Origin: Flavobacterium sp.
GTDB lineage: Bacteria; Bacteroidota; Bacteroidia; Flavobacteriales; Flavobacteriaceae
Reading direction: 5' to 3'
Length of the DNA stretch: 59,712 nucleotides
Assembly (NCBI GenBank): GCA_023251135.1
Contig: JAHEZJ010000037.1
Span: 1-59,712, forward strand
Shown: piece by piece, positions 1-9,300 of the stretch
Layout of the letters: each line of letters opens with the position of its first letter
How positions within the stretch are numbered: position 1 is the first letter of the stretch
The notes under the pieces: generated by a model
The model's input: only the letters and a program-made list of their open reading frames with translations
Told to the model about the DNA's origin: nothing
Databases searched by the model: none
Program-made: the position numbers and the translations under genes

Positions 1-1
1 G

Positions 2-1477
2 AAGTTTGTGTCTAATCCCTTTATAGCCGGAGAACGTATTTACAGGACGGGTGATTTGGCGCGCTGGCTTCCTGATGGTAGCCTTGAGTTTATGGGCCGT
101 AGGGATGACCAGGTTAAGATCCGCGGTTATCGTATTGAGCTTGGAGAGATAGAGAGTGCCCTTATTGAGCTTTCTCATGTCCGACAGGCGGTTGTATTGG
201 CCCAGGATGATTTATCGGGTGGCAAGCGACTGGTAGGATATGTTGTTTCACAGGGTGATTTTGACAAGGAACTGGTTCAGGATGAACTAAGGCTCCGTTT
301 GCCTGATTATATGGTTCCTATGCTTTGGGTAAGCCTGGATGCCATGCCTCTGACCAGTAACGGAAAGATTGATAAAAAGGCATTGCCTGAACCTGACGGT
401 TCCGGGTTCTCGAGCCGCGAATATGTTGCCCCACGTAATAAAACAGAAGAACAGCTGGTTGTGATCTGGCAGGAACTTCTGGATATTGAACCCATCGGTA
501 TCCATGATAATTTCTTTGAACTTGGAGGGCATAGTTTGCTGGTTTTAAAATTAACTAATATTGTAAATGAAAAATTAGGTACTGATTTTAGTATTAATTC
601 AATATTTCAATATCCAACTATTTTTGAGTTTATTGGAGGAATTGAATTTTTAGATTACTCTAAGTATAAATTAATGATAGCTTTACAAGAGAAAGGAAAC
701 TCACCGGCTATTTACCTTGCTCCTCCAGCAAGTGGAACTGCTAACTGTTATATTGAATTAGTTAAATCATTAGGAATAAATCAGCCGGTTTATGCATTTC
801 AATGTAAGGGTTTAGATGGACAATGTTCAGTTTCATCTTCTATTGAAGAAATGGCTTCGGAATTCATTATAGAAATGCAAACTGTGGATCCATATGGTCC
901 TTATAGACTTGGAGGATTTTCATTTGGAGCAAGAGTAGTTTATGAAATGGCATTTCAATTAGAAAAGATGGGATTTTATGTTGAAGAGTTATTAATTTTT
1001 GATGGAATGGTTTTATTTGAAGAAAAGTCTACAATAAATCAAGATAGGAAGTTTAGGGAATTTTTAATGGAATTAACGGATACTTTTGGTGAAGATTTTA
1101 ATTGGCCTGAATTAATCCCTGAAGGTAAATCTAAGGAAGAGCAAATTCAATTGCTAGGTGAATTATTAGAAAATTCAAAATATAATATAAGTAAGGAAGA
1201 ATTAAAAGGTCGTTTAGAAGTCGATTTCGCTAATGAAAATTATTCTTATTTACCAAAAAATGAAATTAAGCTGGACACAAGAATTATTTTATTTAAAGCA
1301 GGAAATACACTAATTAAAATGGATGATAAAATAATAAAATATAGTGATTTACATGAAGTTGATTACGGATGGAATCAATATACTAATAAAGAAGTTGTTG
1401 TTCATATAATACCTTGCACACATACAAATATTTTAAATAAAGAACATGTAGAGAAAATATCTTATTACCTAAAGTAA
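2..1477 (+). CDS. Nonribosomal peptide synthetase, C-terminal part (A tail, PCP, thioesterase)
   Basis: This is the 3' end of an NRPS gene whose start lies before the window; the frame is open from base 2. About residues 1-125 are the end of an adenylation domain, with the YRTGDLARW and [13 protein letters not shown] motifs and the [10 protein letters not shown] lysine motif. Residues about 137-210 are a peptidyl carrier domain with LGGHSLL; the phosphopantetheine serine codon is at 533-535. From about residue 230 it is a type I thioesterase with GFSFG as the nucleophile elbow and a late histidine (CTHTN). A terminal thioesterase means this module releases the peptide. Base composition changes sharply at about 540, just after the carrier serine. 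Followed by a monooxygenase on the same strand. Confidence 0.93.
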   Translation, partial: KFVSNPFIAGERIYRTGDLARWLPDGSLEFMGRRDDQVKIRGYRIELGEIESALIELSHVRQAVVLAQDDLSGGKRLVGYVVSQGDFDKELVQDELRLRLPDYMVPMLWVSLDAMPLTSNGKIDKKALPEPDGSGFSSREYVAPRNKTEEQLVVIWQELLDIEPIGIHDNFFELGGHSLLVLKLTNIVNEKLGTDFSINSIFQYPTIFEFIGGIEFLDYSKYKLMIALQEKGNSPAIYLAPPASGTANCYIELVKSLGINQPVYAFQCKGLDGQCSVSSSIEEMASEFIIEMQTVDPYGPYRLGGFSFGARVVYEMAFQLEKMGFYVEELLIFDGMVLFEEKSTINQDRKFREFLMELTDTFGEDFNWPELIPEGKSKEEQIQLLGELLENSKYNISKEELKGRLEVDFANENYSYLPKNEIKLDTRIILFKAGNTLIKMDDKIIKYSDLHEVDYGWNQYTNKEVVVHIIPCTHTNILNKEHVEKISYYLK

Positions 1478-1634
1478 AATGATTTCTTACATGAATCTGA
1501 TAATTTATAATATAAAAACTATCTATTTTTTACATTCAGATGAATAGATAATATTAGTGGGAATAAAATGGTGCTATTCGTAGAGTAAAATTTACTTAAT
1601 GTAGCAATAGAAAATTAATATAAATAATTTAATA

Positions 1635-2687
1635 ATGGAATTTGGAATAATGTTTTTCGCTAGTAGCGAAGATTCTTTAACAGGTAATGTATATGACTTA
1701 GTAAAAAAATGCGCAATTTATGGGGATGAAAATAATTTCTCTTCAATTTGGGTTCCAGAGCGGCATTTTACCGAATTTGGAGGTATATTTAATAATCCAG
1801 CTATACTTCATGCATCTTTGGCTAACATAACAAAAACGATACGACTAAACAGTGGTAGCGTTGTGATGGCATTACATGATCCAATACGTGTTGCGGAAGA
1901 ATGGGCAATGGTTGATAATTTGTCTAATGGACGTGTAGGATTATCCATAGCTCCAGGTTGGAATCCAGATGATTTTGTTTTTTTTCCACAAAATAATAAA
2001 AATAAGCATGAAATAATGTACGAAGGGATAAGTACGGTGAAAAAGCTCTGGAAGGGTGAATACATAGAACGATTAAGTGGAAATGGAAAAAAAACAAATA
2101 TTAAAATATATCCATCTACAATACAAGAGGAAGTGCCATTCTATTTAACGGTGAGTGGAAATCCTGAAGGTTTTAAAAATGCAGGAAAACTAGGATTTAA
2201 TATACTCACATCTGTATTAGATCAAAGCATAGAGGAATTATCAGAAAAAATTTACCTTTATAGACAAACACGCAAAGAAAATGGTTTTGATCCTCAAACA
2301 GGTAAAATTACTCTAATGTTACATACATTTATTGGCTCAGACGACAAGGCAATAAAAGAAGAGGCTAGATTACCTTATTGCAATTTTTTAAAACGAAATA
2401 AAAAACTATTTGAAGGAATGACTTACAACAGAAATAGTAATTTTTCACTGGACTCTTTATCAGAGGAAGATTTAGATGAATTTTTAAATTTTATTTATGA
2501 AAGATTTACAAATACTAAAGGATTAATAGGAAGTAAGGAATCTTGCTATGAGATGATAAAAAAGACAAAAGCTGCGGGAGTAGATGAAATAGCTTGTTTA
2601 CTTGATTTTGGACCATCGTCTAATAGAATATTTGAAAACTTATATTATTTGAATGAATTAAAGAATTCGTACAAAAATTCGATTTAA
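1635..2687 (+). CDS. LLM-class flavin-dependent monooxygenase (natural-product type)
   Basis: A 350-residue luciferase-like FMN-dependent oxidoreductase. The N-terminus (EFGIMFFASSED) and SIWVPERHFTEFGG, followed by RVAEEWAMVDNLSNGRVGLSIAPGW, match the branch that occurs as domains or partners of NRPS/PKS systems (MupA/Atu3671-like). The flavin-dependent oxygenase role is family knowledge; the substrate is unknown, but lying 157 bases behind the NRPS release module suggests it tailors the peptide or a precursor. Base composition is AT-rich, like the thioesterase half of the NRPS and unlike its A-PCP half. No terminator was seen between the two genes, so co-transcription is possible. Confidence 0.88.
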   Translation: MEFGIMFFASSEDSLTGNVYDLVKKCAIYGDENNFSSIWVPERHFTEFGGIFNNPAILHASLANITKTIRLNSGSVVMALHDPIRVAEEWAMVDNLSNGRVGLSIAPGWNPDDFVFFPQNNKNKHEIMYEGISTVKKLWKGEYIERLSGNGKKTNIKIYPSTIQEEVPFYLTVSGNPEGFKNAGKLGFNILTSVLDQSIEELSEKIYLYRQTRKENGFDPQTGKITLMLHTFIGSDDKAIKEEARLPYCNFLKRNKKLFEGMTYNRNSNFSLDSLSEEDLDEFLNFIYERFTNTKGLIGSKESCYEMIKKTKAAGVDEIACLLDFGPSSNRIFENLYYLNELKNSYKNSI

Positions 2688-2776
2688 TAAATACTAAACT
2701 CAGAGATAATACAGTTTCGAACCTAAGCTTCTTATTGTTTAATTTTGCTGAATTTTTGATTTTTCAAAATACCTTG

Positions 2777-2793
2777 TGCCACGATTCTGCCAC
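2777..2793. repeat. 17-bp direct-repeat motif TGCCAC-type, copy 1
   Basis: TGCCACGATTCTGCCAC consists of two TGCCAC units 11 bp apart. It recurs as TGCCGCAATTTTGCCAC (3506-3522) and TGCCACGATGTTGCCAC (3737-3753), all within 1 kb and around a truncated tRNA end. The spacing of about one helical turn fits a protein-binding array such as integrase arm sites, but this is inference. Confidence 0.5.
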
Positions 2794-2822
2794 AAAACTT
2801 ATACGGGTGAAATATCTTTAAA

Positions 2823-2864
2823 AACCACCTTAACTTTTTGTGGTAAAATTGGAGGGAACTCCAG
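2823..2864 (+). repeat. Two-hairpin repeat, copy A
   Basis: First member of a dispersed motif of about 40 bp. Stem 1 pairs CCAC (2825-2828) with GTGG (2840-2843) across an 11-base loop; stem 2 is TGGAG (2850-2854), loop GGAA, CTCCA (2859-2863). Other copies are at 4208, 10064, 16097 and 16175; their stem-1 bases differ but still pair. Confidence 0.6.
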
Positions 2865-2911
2865 TAAAATTCTGATTTTATTTCTGCTTTGTTTTTGAGA
2901 GATTATGTAAA

Positions 2912-3298
2912 CTAATTTTTATTACCACCCCCAAAGATATAGATGTATCCAACGTAAGGAAAATACATAAACATCTTAGCTTGTTCCAGATTAAATGTAC
3001 CATTATCTAAGCTTGTGTCGATGAGAAATGGCGGAGACCGTCCTACCAGATTATTTACCCCAAAGTACAATCTGTTTTGGTTACCGGATTTCAATTTTTT
3101 TATTTTTGAGACGCCAATATCGACATTGTAATTTCTAGGTAAACGATAGTTATTAGGTCTTGATATTTCATTGCTTTGGTTTGGATCTACTGGGTACGAG
3201 TCTTTTTTATTGCTATAGGAAAAAGAATCTGGTGCCGAGATTAAAACGCCGGAACTATAATTAAACATAGTGGATAGTACCCAGGATTGATTAATATT
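2912..3298 (-). pseudogene. TonB-dependent outer-membrane receptor, C-terminal remnant
   Basis: The minus-strand frame reads WVLSTMFNYSSGVLISAP, then RPNNYRLPRNYNVDIGVSK, then LYFGVNNLVGR and a final aromatic strand. This is the strand order of the last part of a TonB-dependent receptor beta-barrel (the segment before the RLPxYxxxD motif through to the C-terminus). The frame is closed upstream by a stop at 3299-3301 and no plug domain or earlier barrel is present, so most of a receptor of roughly 700-900 residues is missing. An internal ATG at 3268 gives a 118-residue ORF, which is probably not a real start. It is debris at the junction between the NRPS locus and what follows. Confidence 0.65.
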
Positions 3299-3399
3299 CT
3301 AAGATAAACCGCTCTAACTTTACTTCCTTTGTGGGGGCTTTTAGAAAAAAAGCCAACTCAAAGCTGCTCTCTAACATAATTCAACTTTTTAGATTAATA

Positions 3400-3440
3400 A
3401 ATGTAGAATTATAGCATCAAAAAAACAAGTAGTTAATCTC
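3400..3440 (-). mobile_element. IS3-type right-end scrap
   Basis: GAATTATAGCATCAAAAAAACAAG resembles the outer end of the intact IS3 element (16051 onward), the remnant at 4163 and the one at 10008. No coding part remains here. Confidence 0.45.
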
Positions 3441-3505
3441 CTTAATCCCTTTGTTTATAGGTGTTTAAGTGTTGTTTTGTGGCGAAATTTTATACCTCTG
3501 AGTTT

Positions 3506-3522
3506 TGCCGCAATTTTGCCAC
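3506..3522. repeat. 17-bp direct-repeat motif TGCCAC-type, copy 2
   Basis: TGCCGCAATTTTGCCAC, a variant of the motif at 2777 and 3737. Its right half (AATTTTGCCAC) also matches the reverse complement of the two-hairpin repeat, so the two repeat families may be related. Confidence 0.45.
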
Positions 3523-3574
3523 AGAATTTTTGAGTGTTTTTACAAAGATTGAAAACTGCGATAAATGCAAAAAA

Positions 3575-3604
3575 AAACCTGCGAATCTTAAGATTTGCAG
3601 GTTT
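3575..3604. terminator. Perfect-arm hairpin, bidirectional terminator-like
   Basis: AAACCTGCGAATCTT is followed directly by AAGATTTGCAGGTTT, a 15-bp inverted repeat with one G:T pair, A-run on one side and T-rich on the other. It lies between decayed genes. Confidence 0.6.
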
Positions 3605-3625
3605 TACTATGTTTTCTTAGGTCAT

Positions 3626-3659
3626 AAAAAAAAGTCCTGAAATATTTCAGGACTTTTTT
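3626..3659 (-). terminator. Rho-independent terminator behind the tRNA remnant
   Basis: AAAAAGTCCTGAAA, TA, TTTCAGGACTTTTT is a strong stem with A/T tails on both sides. It sits directly 3' of the truncated minus-strand tRNA end (3661-3682), where the terminator of a complete tRNA gene would be. Confidence 0.75.
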
Positions 3660-3660
3660 A

Positions 3661-3682
3661 GTGGGGAGAGCAGGATTCGAAC
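3661..3682 (-). tRNA. Truncated tRNA 3' end (attachment-site remnant)
   Basis: The minus strand reads GTTCGAATCCTGCTCTCCCCAC: the T-loop TTCGAAT, the 3' half of a T-stem (CCTGC), the 3' acceptor strand (TCTCCCC) and discriminator A. Upstream, the expected GCAGG 5' half of the T-stem and the rest of the tRNA are absent. A bare tRNA 3' end is what an integrative element leaves as one attachment site. Tyrosine recombinases commonly use this part of a tRNA gene. No integrase gene is present in the window, so the element has been lost or lies outside. Confidence 0.65.
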
Positions 3683-3736
3683 TATAAGCTAGAACCCCTT
3701 GTACTTCCTGCATTTTCAATTATTAAAAACCTTGTG

Positions 3737-3753
3737 TGCCACGATGTTGCCAC
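3737..3753. repeat. 17-bp direct-repeat motif TGCCAC-type, copy 3
   Basis: TGCCACGATGTTGCCAC, within 60 bp of the truncated tRNA end. It differs from copy 1 at two positions and is preceded, as there, by ACCTTGTG. Confidence 0.5.
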
Positions 3754-3984
3754 GAAAATAAAACCGTCATTTTTTTTGATTTTTAAAAACGTGTAATCAC
3801 TTGTTGTTTAAGTGTTTAAATTCTGTTTTGTTGATTTTTATAATTCATTTTGATCAATAAAACAAAATTAATCTATTTTTGATAAAAATAACTGCTTTTT
3901 TGATAATTGTTAGTTTTTTTAAGTTAGGTAATCGTAGGATTTTGAAGTTACTCTTTTGTGAATTGAATCTACTTGTATTCTATA

Positions 3985-4182
3985 TCAAAATAATTCCAGT
4001 GCTACAGGGTATCAACACTGATATTAAGTTCTTGGGCCACATCAAGTACCTTTCCGCAGTGGATGCTCATCGAGGTGGTCAGTATCTTAAACCCCAATGT
4101 GTACTTTTTTCTAGTCTTTTTCAGAGCTATAAATTTAGGAAGTATTATTCTTTTTAACTTTCGAATTATAGCGTCAAATAAA
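3985..4182 (-). pseudogene. IS3-family orfA remnant with right end
   Basis: The segment is colinear with the 5' part of orfA in the intact IS at 15890-16075, including the shared blocks AAGTACCTTTCCGCAGTGGA and the GAATTATAG end. It encodes the helix-turn-helix start of the transposase accessory protein but is truncated and mutated. The plus-strand frame open across it is a shadow. A two-hairpin repeat follows 26 bp later. Confidence 0.75.
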
Positions 4183-4205
4183 CAAGTTGTTAATCTTTTT
4201 TTTTA

Positions 4206-4244
4206 AACCGCCATAGCTTTTTGTGGCAAAATTGAAGGTAATCC
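4206..4244 (+). repeat. Two-hairpin repeat, copy B (degenerate stem 2)
   Basis: Stem 1 CCGC/GTGG (4208-4211 and 4223-4226) is retained, with one G:T pair. The second hairpin, around GAAGGTAATCCC, has lost pairing. It lies 44 bp beyond the IS3 end motif, a spacing also seen at 16051/16096. Confidence 0.5.
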
Positions 4245-4340
4245 CAATATGTTTGAATGCTGTAATAAACTGAATACTATTGTGTAAGGCATGTCAGAAA
4301 GGGCTTTGTACATTTGGATACAATCTTAAAAACAAACATT

Positions 4341-4963
4341 ATGGCAACTATAGTAAAAAATACAAAGTCTACAAAGATAAAAGATATTTCTTCAAAAAGT
4401 GATACTAAAACGGTATCAAAGAATCTAATGGAATCGTGAAAGTGAAGTCCACGACAGCAGAAGGATTGAGAGAATTATTTGAAGATTTTCTAAAAGATAT
4501 TTATTAGGTTGAAAGAGCACTAACAGAAGCGTTGCCTAAGATGGCTAAAAATGCCACATCGAAAAATCTGATTACACTTATCAATGATCATTTTACTGTT
4601 ACAGAGGAGTAAGTTAAAAGACAGGAACTGGTTTTCTCATTAGTTGAGGAGAAAATAACTGTTGAAAAATGTGATGCTATGAAAGGTCTTATAAAAGAAG
4701 GGGAGAGAATTATGTAGGAAACGGAAGTCGGACCTGTACGTGATGCAGGAATTATAGCATCATCGCAAAAAAATGAACATTATGAAATTGCAACATACGG
4801 CACTTTAGCTGCCTTTGCCACGACATTAGGAGAAGATGATGCAGTAGTACTACTGCTGGAGAAAACTTTGGCTGAAGAAAAAGAAACTGATACGCTACTA
4901 ACGGAAATTGCTTGCAATACCATCAATTTTGATGCAGATAATAAAAGTCAGAATAAAGAATAA
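4341..4963 (+). pseudogene. YciE/YciF-like ferritin-like (DUF892) pseudogene
   Basis: From 4436 the frame reads TTAEGLRELFEDFLKDIY, then VERALTEALPKMAKNA and later YEIATYGTLAAFATTLGE to the stop at 4961. This is the four-helix ferritin-like YciE/YciF stress family, about 190 residues with its N-terminal extension. Three in-frame stops interrupt it: TAG at 4505, TAA at 4610 and TAG at 4715. They replace what should be Trp, Gln and Gln and are each one transition away. A frameshift lies before 4436, since the ATG at 4341 is in another frame. TAA and TAG end normal genes elsewhere in the window, so codon reassignment is not a reasonable reading. It is a young pseudogene whose remaining sequence is still well preserved. 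Confidence 0.85.
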
Positions 4964-5115
4964 ATTATTAAAACAAATCCATTTCAGAATTTAGAAAGAA
5001 CCTGTACTTTCTTTAGTACAGTTTTTTTAGATTTAATTTTCAGCATAAAATTTACATGCAGAAAATAATCACGATTAAAGAGATGGTTTATATGAACTAC
5101 AAAATTATAATCGCC

Positions 5116-5499
5116 ATGTTATACAAAAACATATTACTGATTGATGATGATAATGATGATGCCGATGTATTTATCGAAGCACTTCATTCTTTAGATGAAA
5201 ATATCCAGTGTCTGGCTGAAACAAACCCTATCAAAGCATTAGAGAATTTAAAAAGAAGTGAAAAATTGCCGGACCTTATATTTCTTGATTATCACATGCC
5301 AGTTTTAAATGGCAATGAATTTCTTGAGAAAATGCGGCAGGTGCAACAACTTAGTCAAATCCCTGTTATACTATATTCTACCTACCCTGAGGAAGCTGCG
5401 GAACAATTGGGCATAAGCGTGCATAGTAAAAGATACATTACAAAACCTTATAGTTTTGTTGAATTAAAGGCACTTTTAAAACATATTCTGAAACTATAG
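5116..5499 (+). CDS. Single-domain response regulator (Rcp1/CheY-like)
   Basis: A 127-residue receiver domain with no output domain. The acidic pocket is DDDNDD near the N-terminus, the phosphoacceptor aspartate is in LIFLDYHMPVLNG, and the conserved threonine/serine and lysine are in ILYSTYPEE and YITKPYS. Receivers of this length with the LDYHMP pattern usually partner phytochrome-like or PAS kinases. I prefer the ATG at 5116 (MLYKNILLIDDD); the upstream ATG at 5056 would add 20 residues not typical of the family. The large CheB-CheR kinase at 6359 is the nearest kinase and a plausible partner. Confidence 0.85.
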   Translation: MLYKNILLIDDDNDDADVFIEALHSLDENIQCLAETNPIKALENLKRSEKLPDLIFLDYHMPVLNGNEFLEKMRQVQQLSQIPVILYSTYPEEAAEQLGISVHSKRYITKPYSFVELKALLKHILKL

Positions 5500-5648
5500 A
5501 AGTGGAGAGTGCACAAAACAGACAAGGAACAAATTTAATTGCTTGAGAAATGTATTTCAATTCTAACCTCTATCTAATCAAATGGTAAACAGTAAGTAGA
5601 TGATTTCTTTATAGATAGTGTTATTGCTGTAATTTAATGTAGCTAAAA

Positions 5649-5717
5649 GACTGTTATTATGGTGCATTGAGAATCTTTTTTTTTAAAATAAAAAAAAGAT
5701 TCGTCAGCAATACAGTC
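5649..5717 (+). terminator. Long nested hairpin in a 331-base gap
   Basis: GACTGT (5649) pairs with ACAGTC (5712), enclosing GAATCTTTTTTTT...AAAAAAAGATTC (5671-5702). It lies between the two receiver genes. It probably ends transcription of the first; the long AT arms could also be a decayed insertion. Nothing else is visible in 5500-5830. Confidence 0.5.
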
Positions 5718-5830
5718 CTTTTCTCTATAATTTAACTTTTTGGTTAAGAATGCAATTATAAAGTAAATTCTTTTATTAATCTGTAAGCTATTATTTAAGC
5801 GTACATTTGGATTAAGCGGTAAACGAACTA

Positions 5831-6278
5831 ATGAAAAATAAAAAGAATTTAAAGATTTTACTTACTGATGATGATGACAGGGAATTTTTTGCAGATGTAA
5901 TAAAGGATATCTATCTTAATTTTCCGATTGAATATTCTAAAAATGGGCAGGAACTTTTAAATCGTCTTTAATGATAAAAATCTTGATACCCCGTATATCA
6001 TTTTTTTAGATTTGAATATGCCTATGATGACAGGATTTGAAAGCTTAAAACAAATTCGTAATGATACTAAATTTAAAGATATCCTCATCATAGCAATTTA
6101 TTCAACTTCAGCGACACAAGAAGGGATAAAGAATACTTTTGGATTAGGCGCCAATGCCTATATTGTAAAACCGACTGATTTTAATGATTTAAAGAAATTA
6201 CTCAAAAAAGTATTCGAGATGGATTGGAAAGAAAGGGTTGGAGATTTGAAAATTGATTCTTTTATCATTACTGTTTAA
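5831..6278 (+). pseudogene. Single-domain response regulator, frameshifted
   Basis: The ATG at 5831 starts MKNKKNLKILLTDDDDREFF and runs to a stop at 5969-5971. The matching second half (IIFLDLNMPMMTGFESLKQI, then STSATQEG and AYIVKPTDF) continues one base out of phase to 6278. Joining the frames near 5964-5970 gives a complete receiver of about 148 residues with pocket, phosphoacceptor aspartate and conserved lysine. A single-base deletion, in the sequence or in the assembly, explains it; no slippery heptamer suggests programmed frameshifting. It is 80 bases upstream of the CheB-CheR kinase and probably belonged to that system. Confidence 0.75.
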
Positions 6279-6358
6279 ATTTTATAAATCTTCTAACAGT
6301 TTATTTTGGCAGTGACTTGAGATTCTGTTGCTAAAATTAAAAATTAATACTAGAAATC

Positions 6359-9300
6359 ATGGATGCCAAGACAAATTATTTACCAATGGCAACTCGTCAA
6401 GATTTTCCTGTTGTAGGTATTGGAGCTTCAGCCGGTGGACTTGATGCTTTTACTAAATTTATTGATGCAATCCCTGATAATTCAGAAATGGCCTATGTTT
6501 TTGTGCAGCATTTGCATCCTATGCATGACAGTATGCTTACGGAACTTCTTTCACGTGTGGCAAAAATTCCTATTAATGAAATTACGGATGATATTCATTT
6601 AGCTCCAAATCATATTTATGTTATTCCTGAGAACAAAATGCTTACTTCTTTTGATGGAGTTCTCAAGCTTAGCCCTCGTTTAAAAGATACTAAAAATCAG
6701 GCAATAGACATTTTTTTTAATTCATTAGCCGAAGTTCACCTGGATTTGGCATATGGCGTATTGCTTTCCGGAAGTGGATCTGACGGAACAATCGGATTAA
6801 AAGCCATAAAAAAACATGGAGGAACTACTTTTGCCCAAGATACAGATGCTTCTTATAATGAAATGCCTCAAAACGCAATTAATGCCGGAGTAGTTGATTA
6901 TGTGATGACCCCAGTAAAAATAGTAGAGAAATTGATAAAGATTTCAAAATCAAAATACTTAATTAGTGAAGAGCATGACACAAATGACGAAGTAGTATTT
7001 CAAGAAATTATTAAAATTTTGCATGAGCAAAGTGGTGTTGATTTTACTTATTACAAACAAACTACTATACGCCGTCGTATTGCCAGAAGAATGGCATTAA
7101 ACAAAATTGTTAATCTTAGGGATTATCTTAAAGTTTTACGAGATGATAAAGTAGCATCCGAAGATTTGTTTAACGACATGCTTATACCTGTTACCGAATT
7201 TTTCAGAGATGATAAAATATTTCAAATCATAAAAGAAAAAGTTTTCCCGATAATAACCAGCAGAGTGTTGGAAGGAAATACAATACGGATTTGGATAGCA
7301 GGCTGTTCTACTGGCGAAGAGGCTTACTCATTAGCCATTGCACTTCATGAATTTTTAGGTGAAAATCTTCAAGGAAAAGAAATGCAGGTTTTCGCTTCAG
7401 ATATTTCAGAAGTGGCTATTGTCAAAGCTAGAATTGGGTTCTACAAGAAATCCCAAATGAAAAATGTTTCTGAAAACACTCTTTCCAAATACTTTACTTC
7501 CAATACAAACGGTTATACCATTAAAAGGCAAATCAGAGATTTGTGTATTTTCGCCGTTCATAATTTTTTAAGTGATCCTCCTTTTGCTAAAATGGATTTA
7601 ATCACCTGTAGAAATGTCTTTATTTATATGGACTCTTTTTTGCAAAAAAAATCACTCGCAACTTTTCATTACGCATTAAAAGAAAATGCGTTTTTAATTT
7701 TGGGAAAATCTGAAACGGCTGTTCCTGCTGCTGAATTTTTTCAGTCATTTGATAAAACTGGCAAAATTTATATTCGTAAACAAGTTTCGGCTCGATTTAT
7801 AAATTCTGGTTTAGAAGCCAATGGGCGATTAAAAAGTTTTAAATCTAATATTCAACGAAAAGAAATTATCAAAGAAGATTTTAAAAAGAGTGCAGAGTCA
7901 GTATTGCTTTCCAAATATACTCCGGCCAGTGTTATCGTAAATGAACAAATGGATATTGTGCATATTAATGGATCAATAGCAGAATTTATTGAGCTTCCTT
8001 CTGGTAAACCTACTTTCAATTTATTGAAAATGGCCAAAGAAGGATTAGCATTCGAACTTCGCAATGCCTGGCATAAAGTCAAAGAAACAGATTCAACTAT
8101 AAAAAAAGAAGGAATTCAGATTAAAAGCAAAGGTGTTGAAGAAGAAATTACCATTGAATTACAGCGATTAGAGGAGACCTCTGAACCTTATTTTTTAGTC
8201 TTGTTTTATAAAAGTAGTATTGATAAAGATAATTTACTCTTAAACAAATTGGTTTCTGAAGAATTACAGGACAATATCTACTTAAAGAGGATAAAACAAC
8301 TTGAAAAAGAGTTGGCTAAAATACATGATGATATTAACGTTATCAGTGAAGAGCAAGAGGCTTCCAACGAAGAACTACAGAGTGCCAATGAAGAATTATT
8401 AAGCGGCAGCGAAGAGCTGCAAAGTTTGAATGAAGAGCTGGAAACTTCCAAAGAAGAATTACAATCGAGTAATGAGGAGCTTATACAAATCAACCAGGAA
8501 CTTTTAAATAAGCAACAAGAGGTTAACATTTCTAAAAATTATACGGAAGCCATAGTAGAGACTCTTAGGGAGCCAATAGTAATATTAGATAGTAATTTAA
8601 GAATAAAGGACACTAATTGGGCTTTCTCAAAAAAATATAATATCGCCAAGGATGAAGCTGTAGGCAAGTTGATTTATGAAATTAAAAACTATCTTTTTGA
8701 TAATATTTCTATGCGCTCGATGCTTGAAAAAGTACTTCCTGAGAAAATACAATTAGATGATTATCAAATAGCAGTCAATCTTTTGCCTTACAGAGAGAGT
8801 ATAATGCTACTTAATGCACGACAGGTAACTAATGAAACTAGTAAAGAACAATTAATACTGCTGGCTATTGAAGATATAACCGAACGCAGAATTACAGAAA
8901 AAAGATTGCAGGAACTTTCGGACGGTTTTGAAGCCAAAGTTCAGGAACGTACTGCTGACTTGCTAAGTTCTAATACAGAACTTGAGAGTTCAGTCAAAAA
9001 ATTGCATGTGGCCAATGTTCAGTTGCAGGAATATGCTTATGTGGCAAGTCATGACTTGCAGGAGCCGTTGCGTAAAATACTAATGTTTATCAGTAGACTT
9101 CTAGGAATGGATGAAAAAATTTCTGATGAGGCCCTAATCTTACTGGAAAAAATCAGTAAATCATCTACAAGAATGAATACGCTTATTAAGGATTTATTAG
9201 CGTATTCCTATCTTAATAATCCGGAGAAACAATTTATAAAAACAGATTTAAATGTTATAGTTGCAAACATTCTTGTTGATTTTGAATTACTCATAGATGA

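Noticed and set aside
3879-4157. A 92-codon plus-strand frame
   Set aside because: It runs antisense through an IS3 orfA remnant and shows no family features.
4436-4963. Possible recoding of TAG/TAA as Gln or Trp in the YciE-like gene
   Set aside because: TAA and TAG end many normal genes in this window (for example 4961, 41409, 47878) and no suppressor tRNA was seen, so it is a pseudogene.
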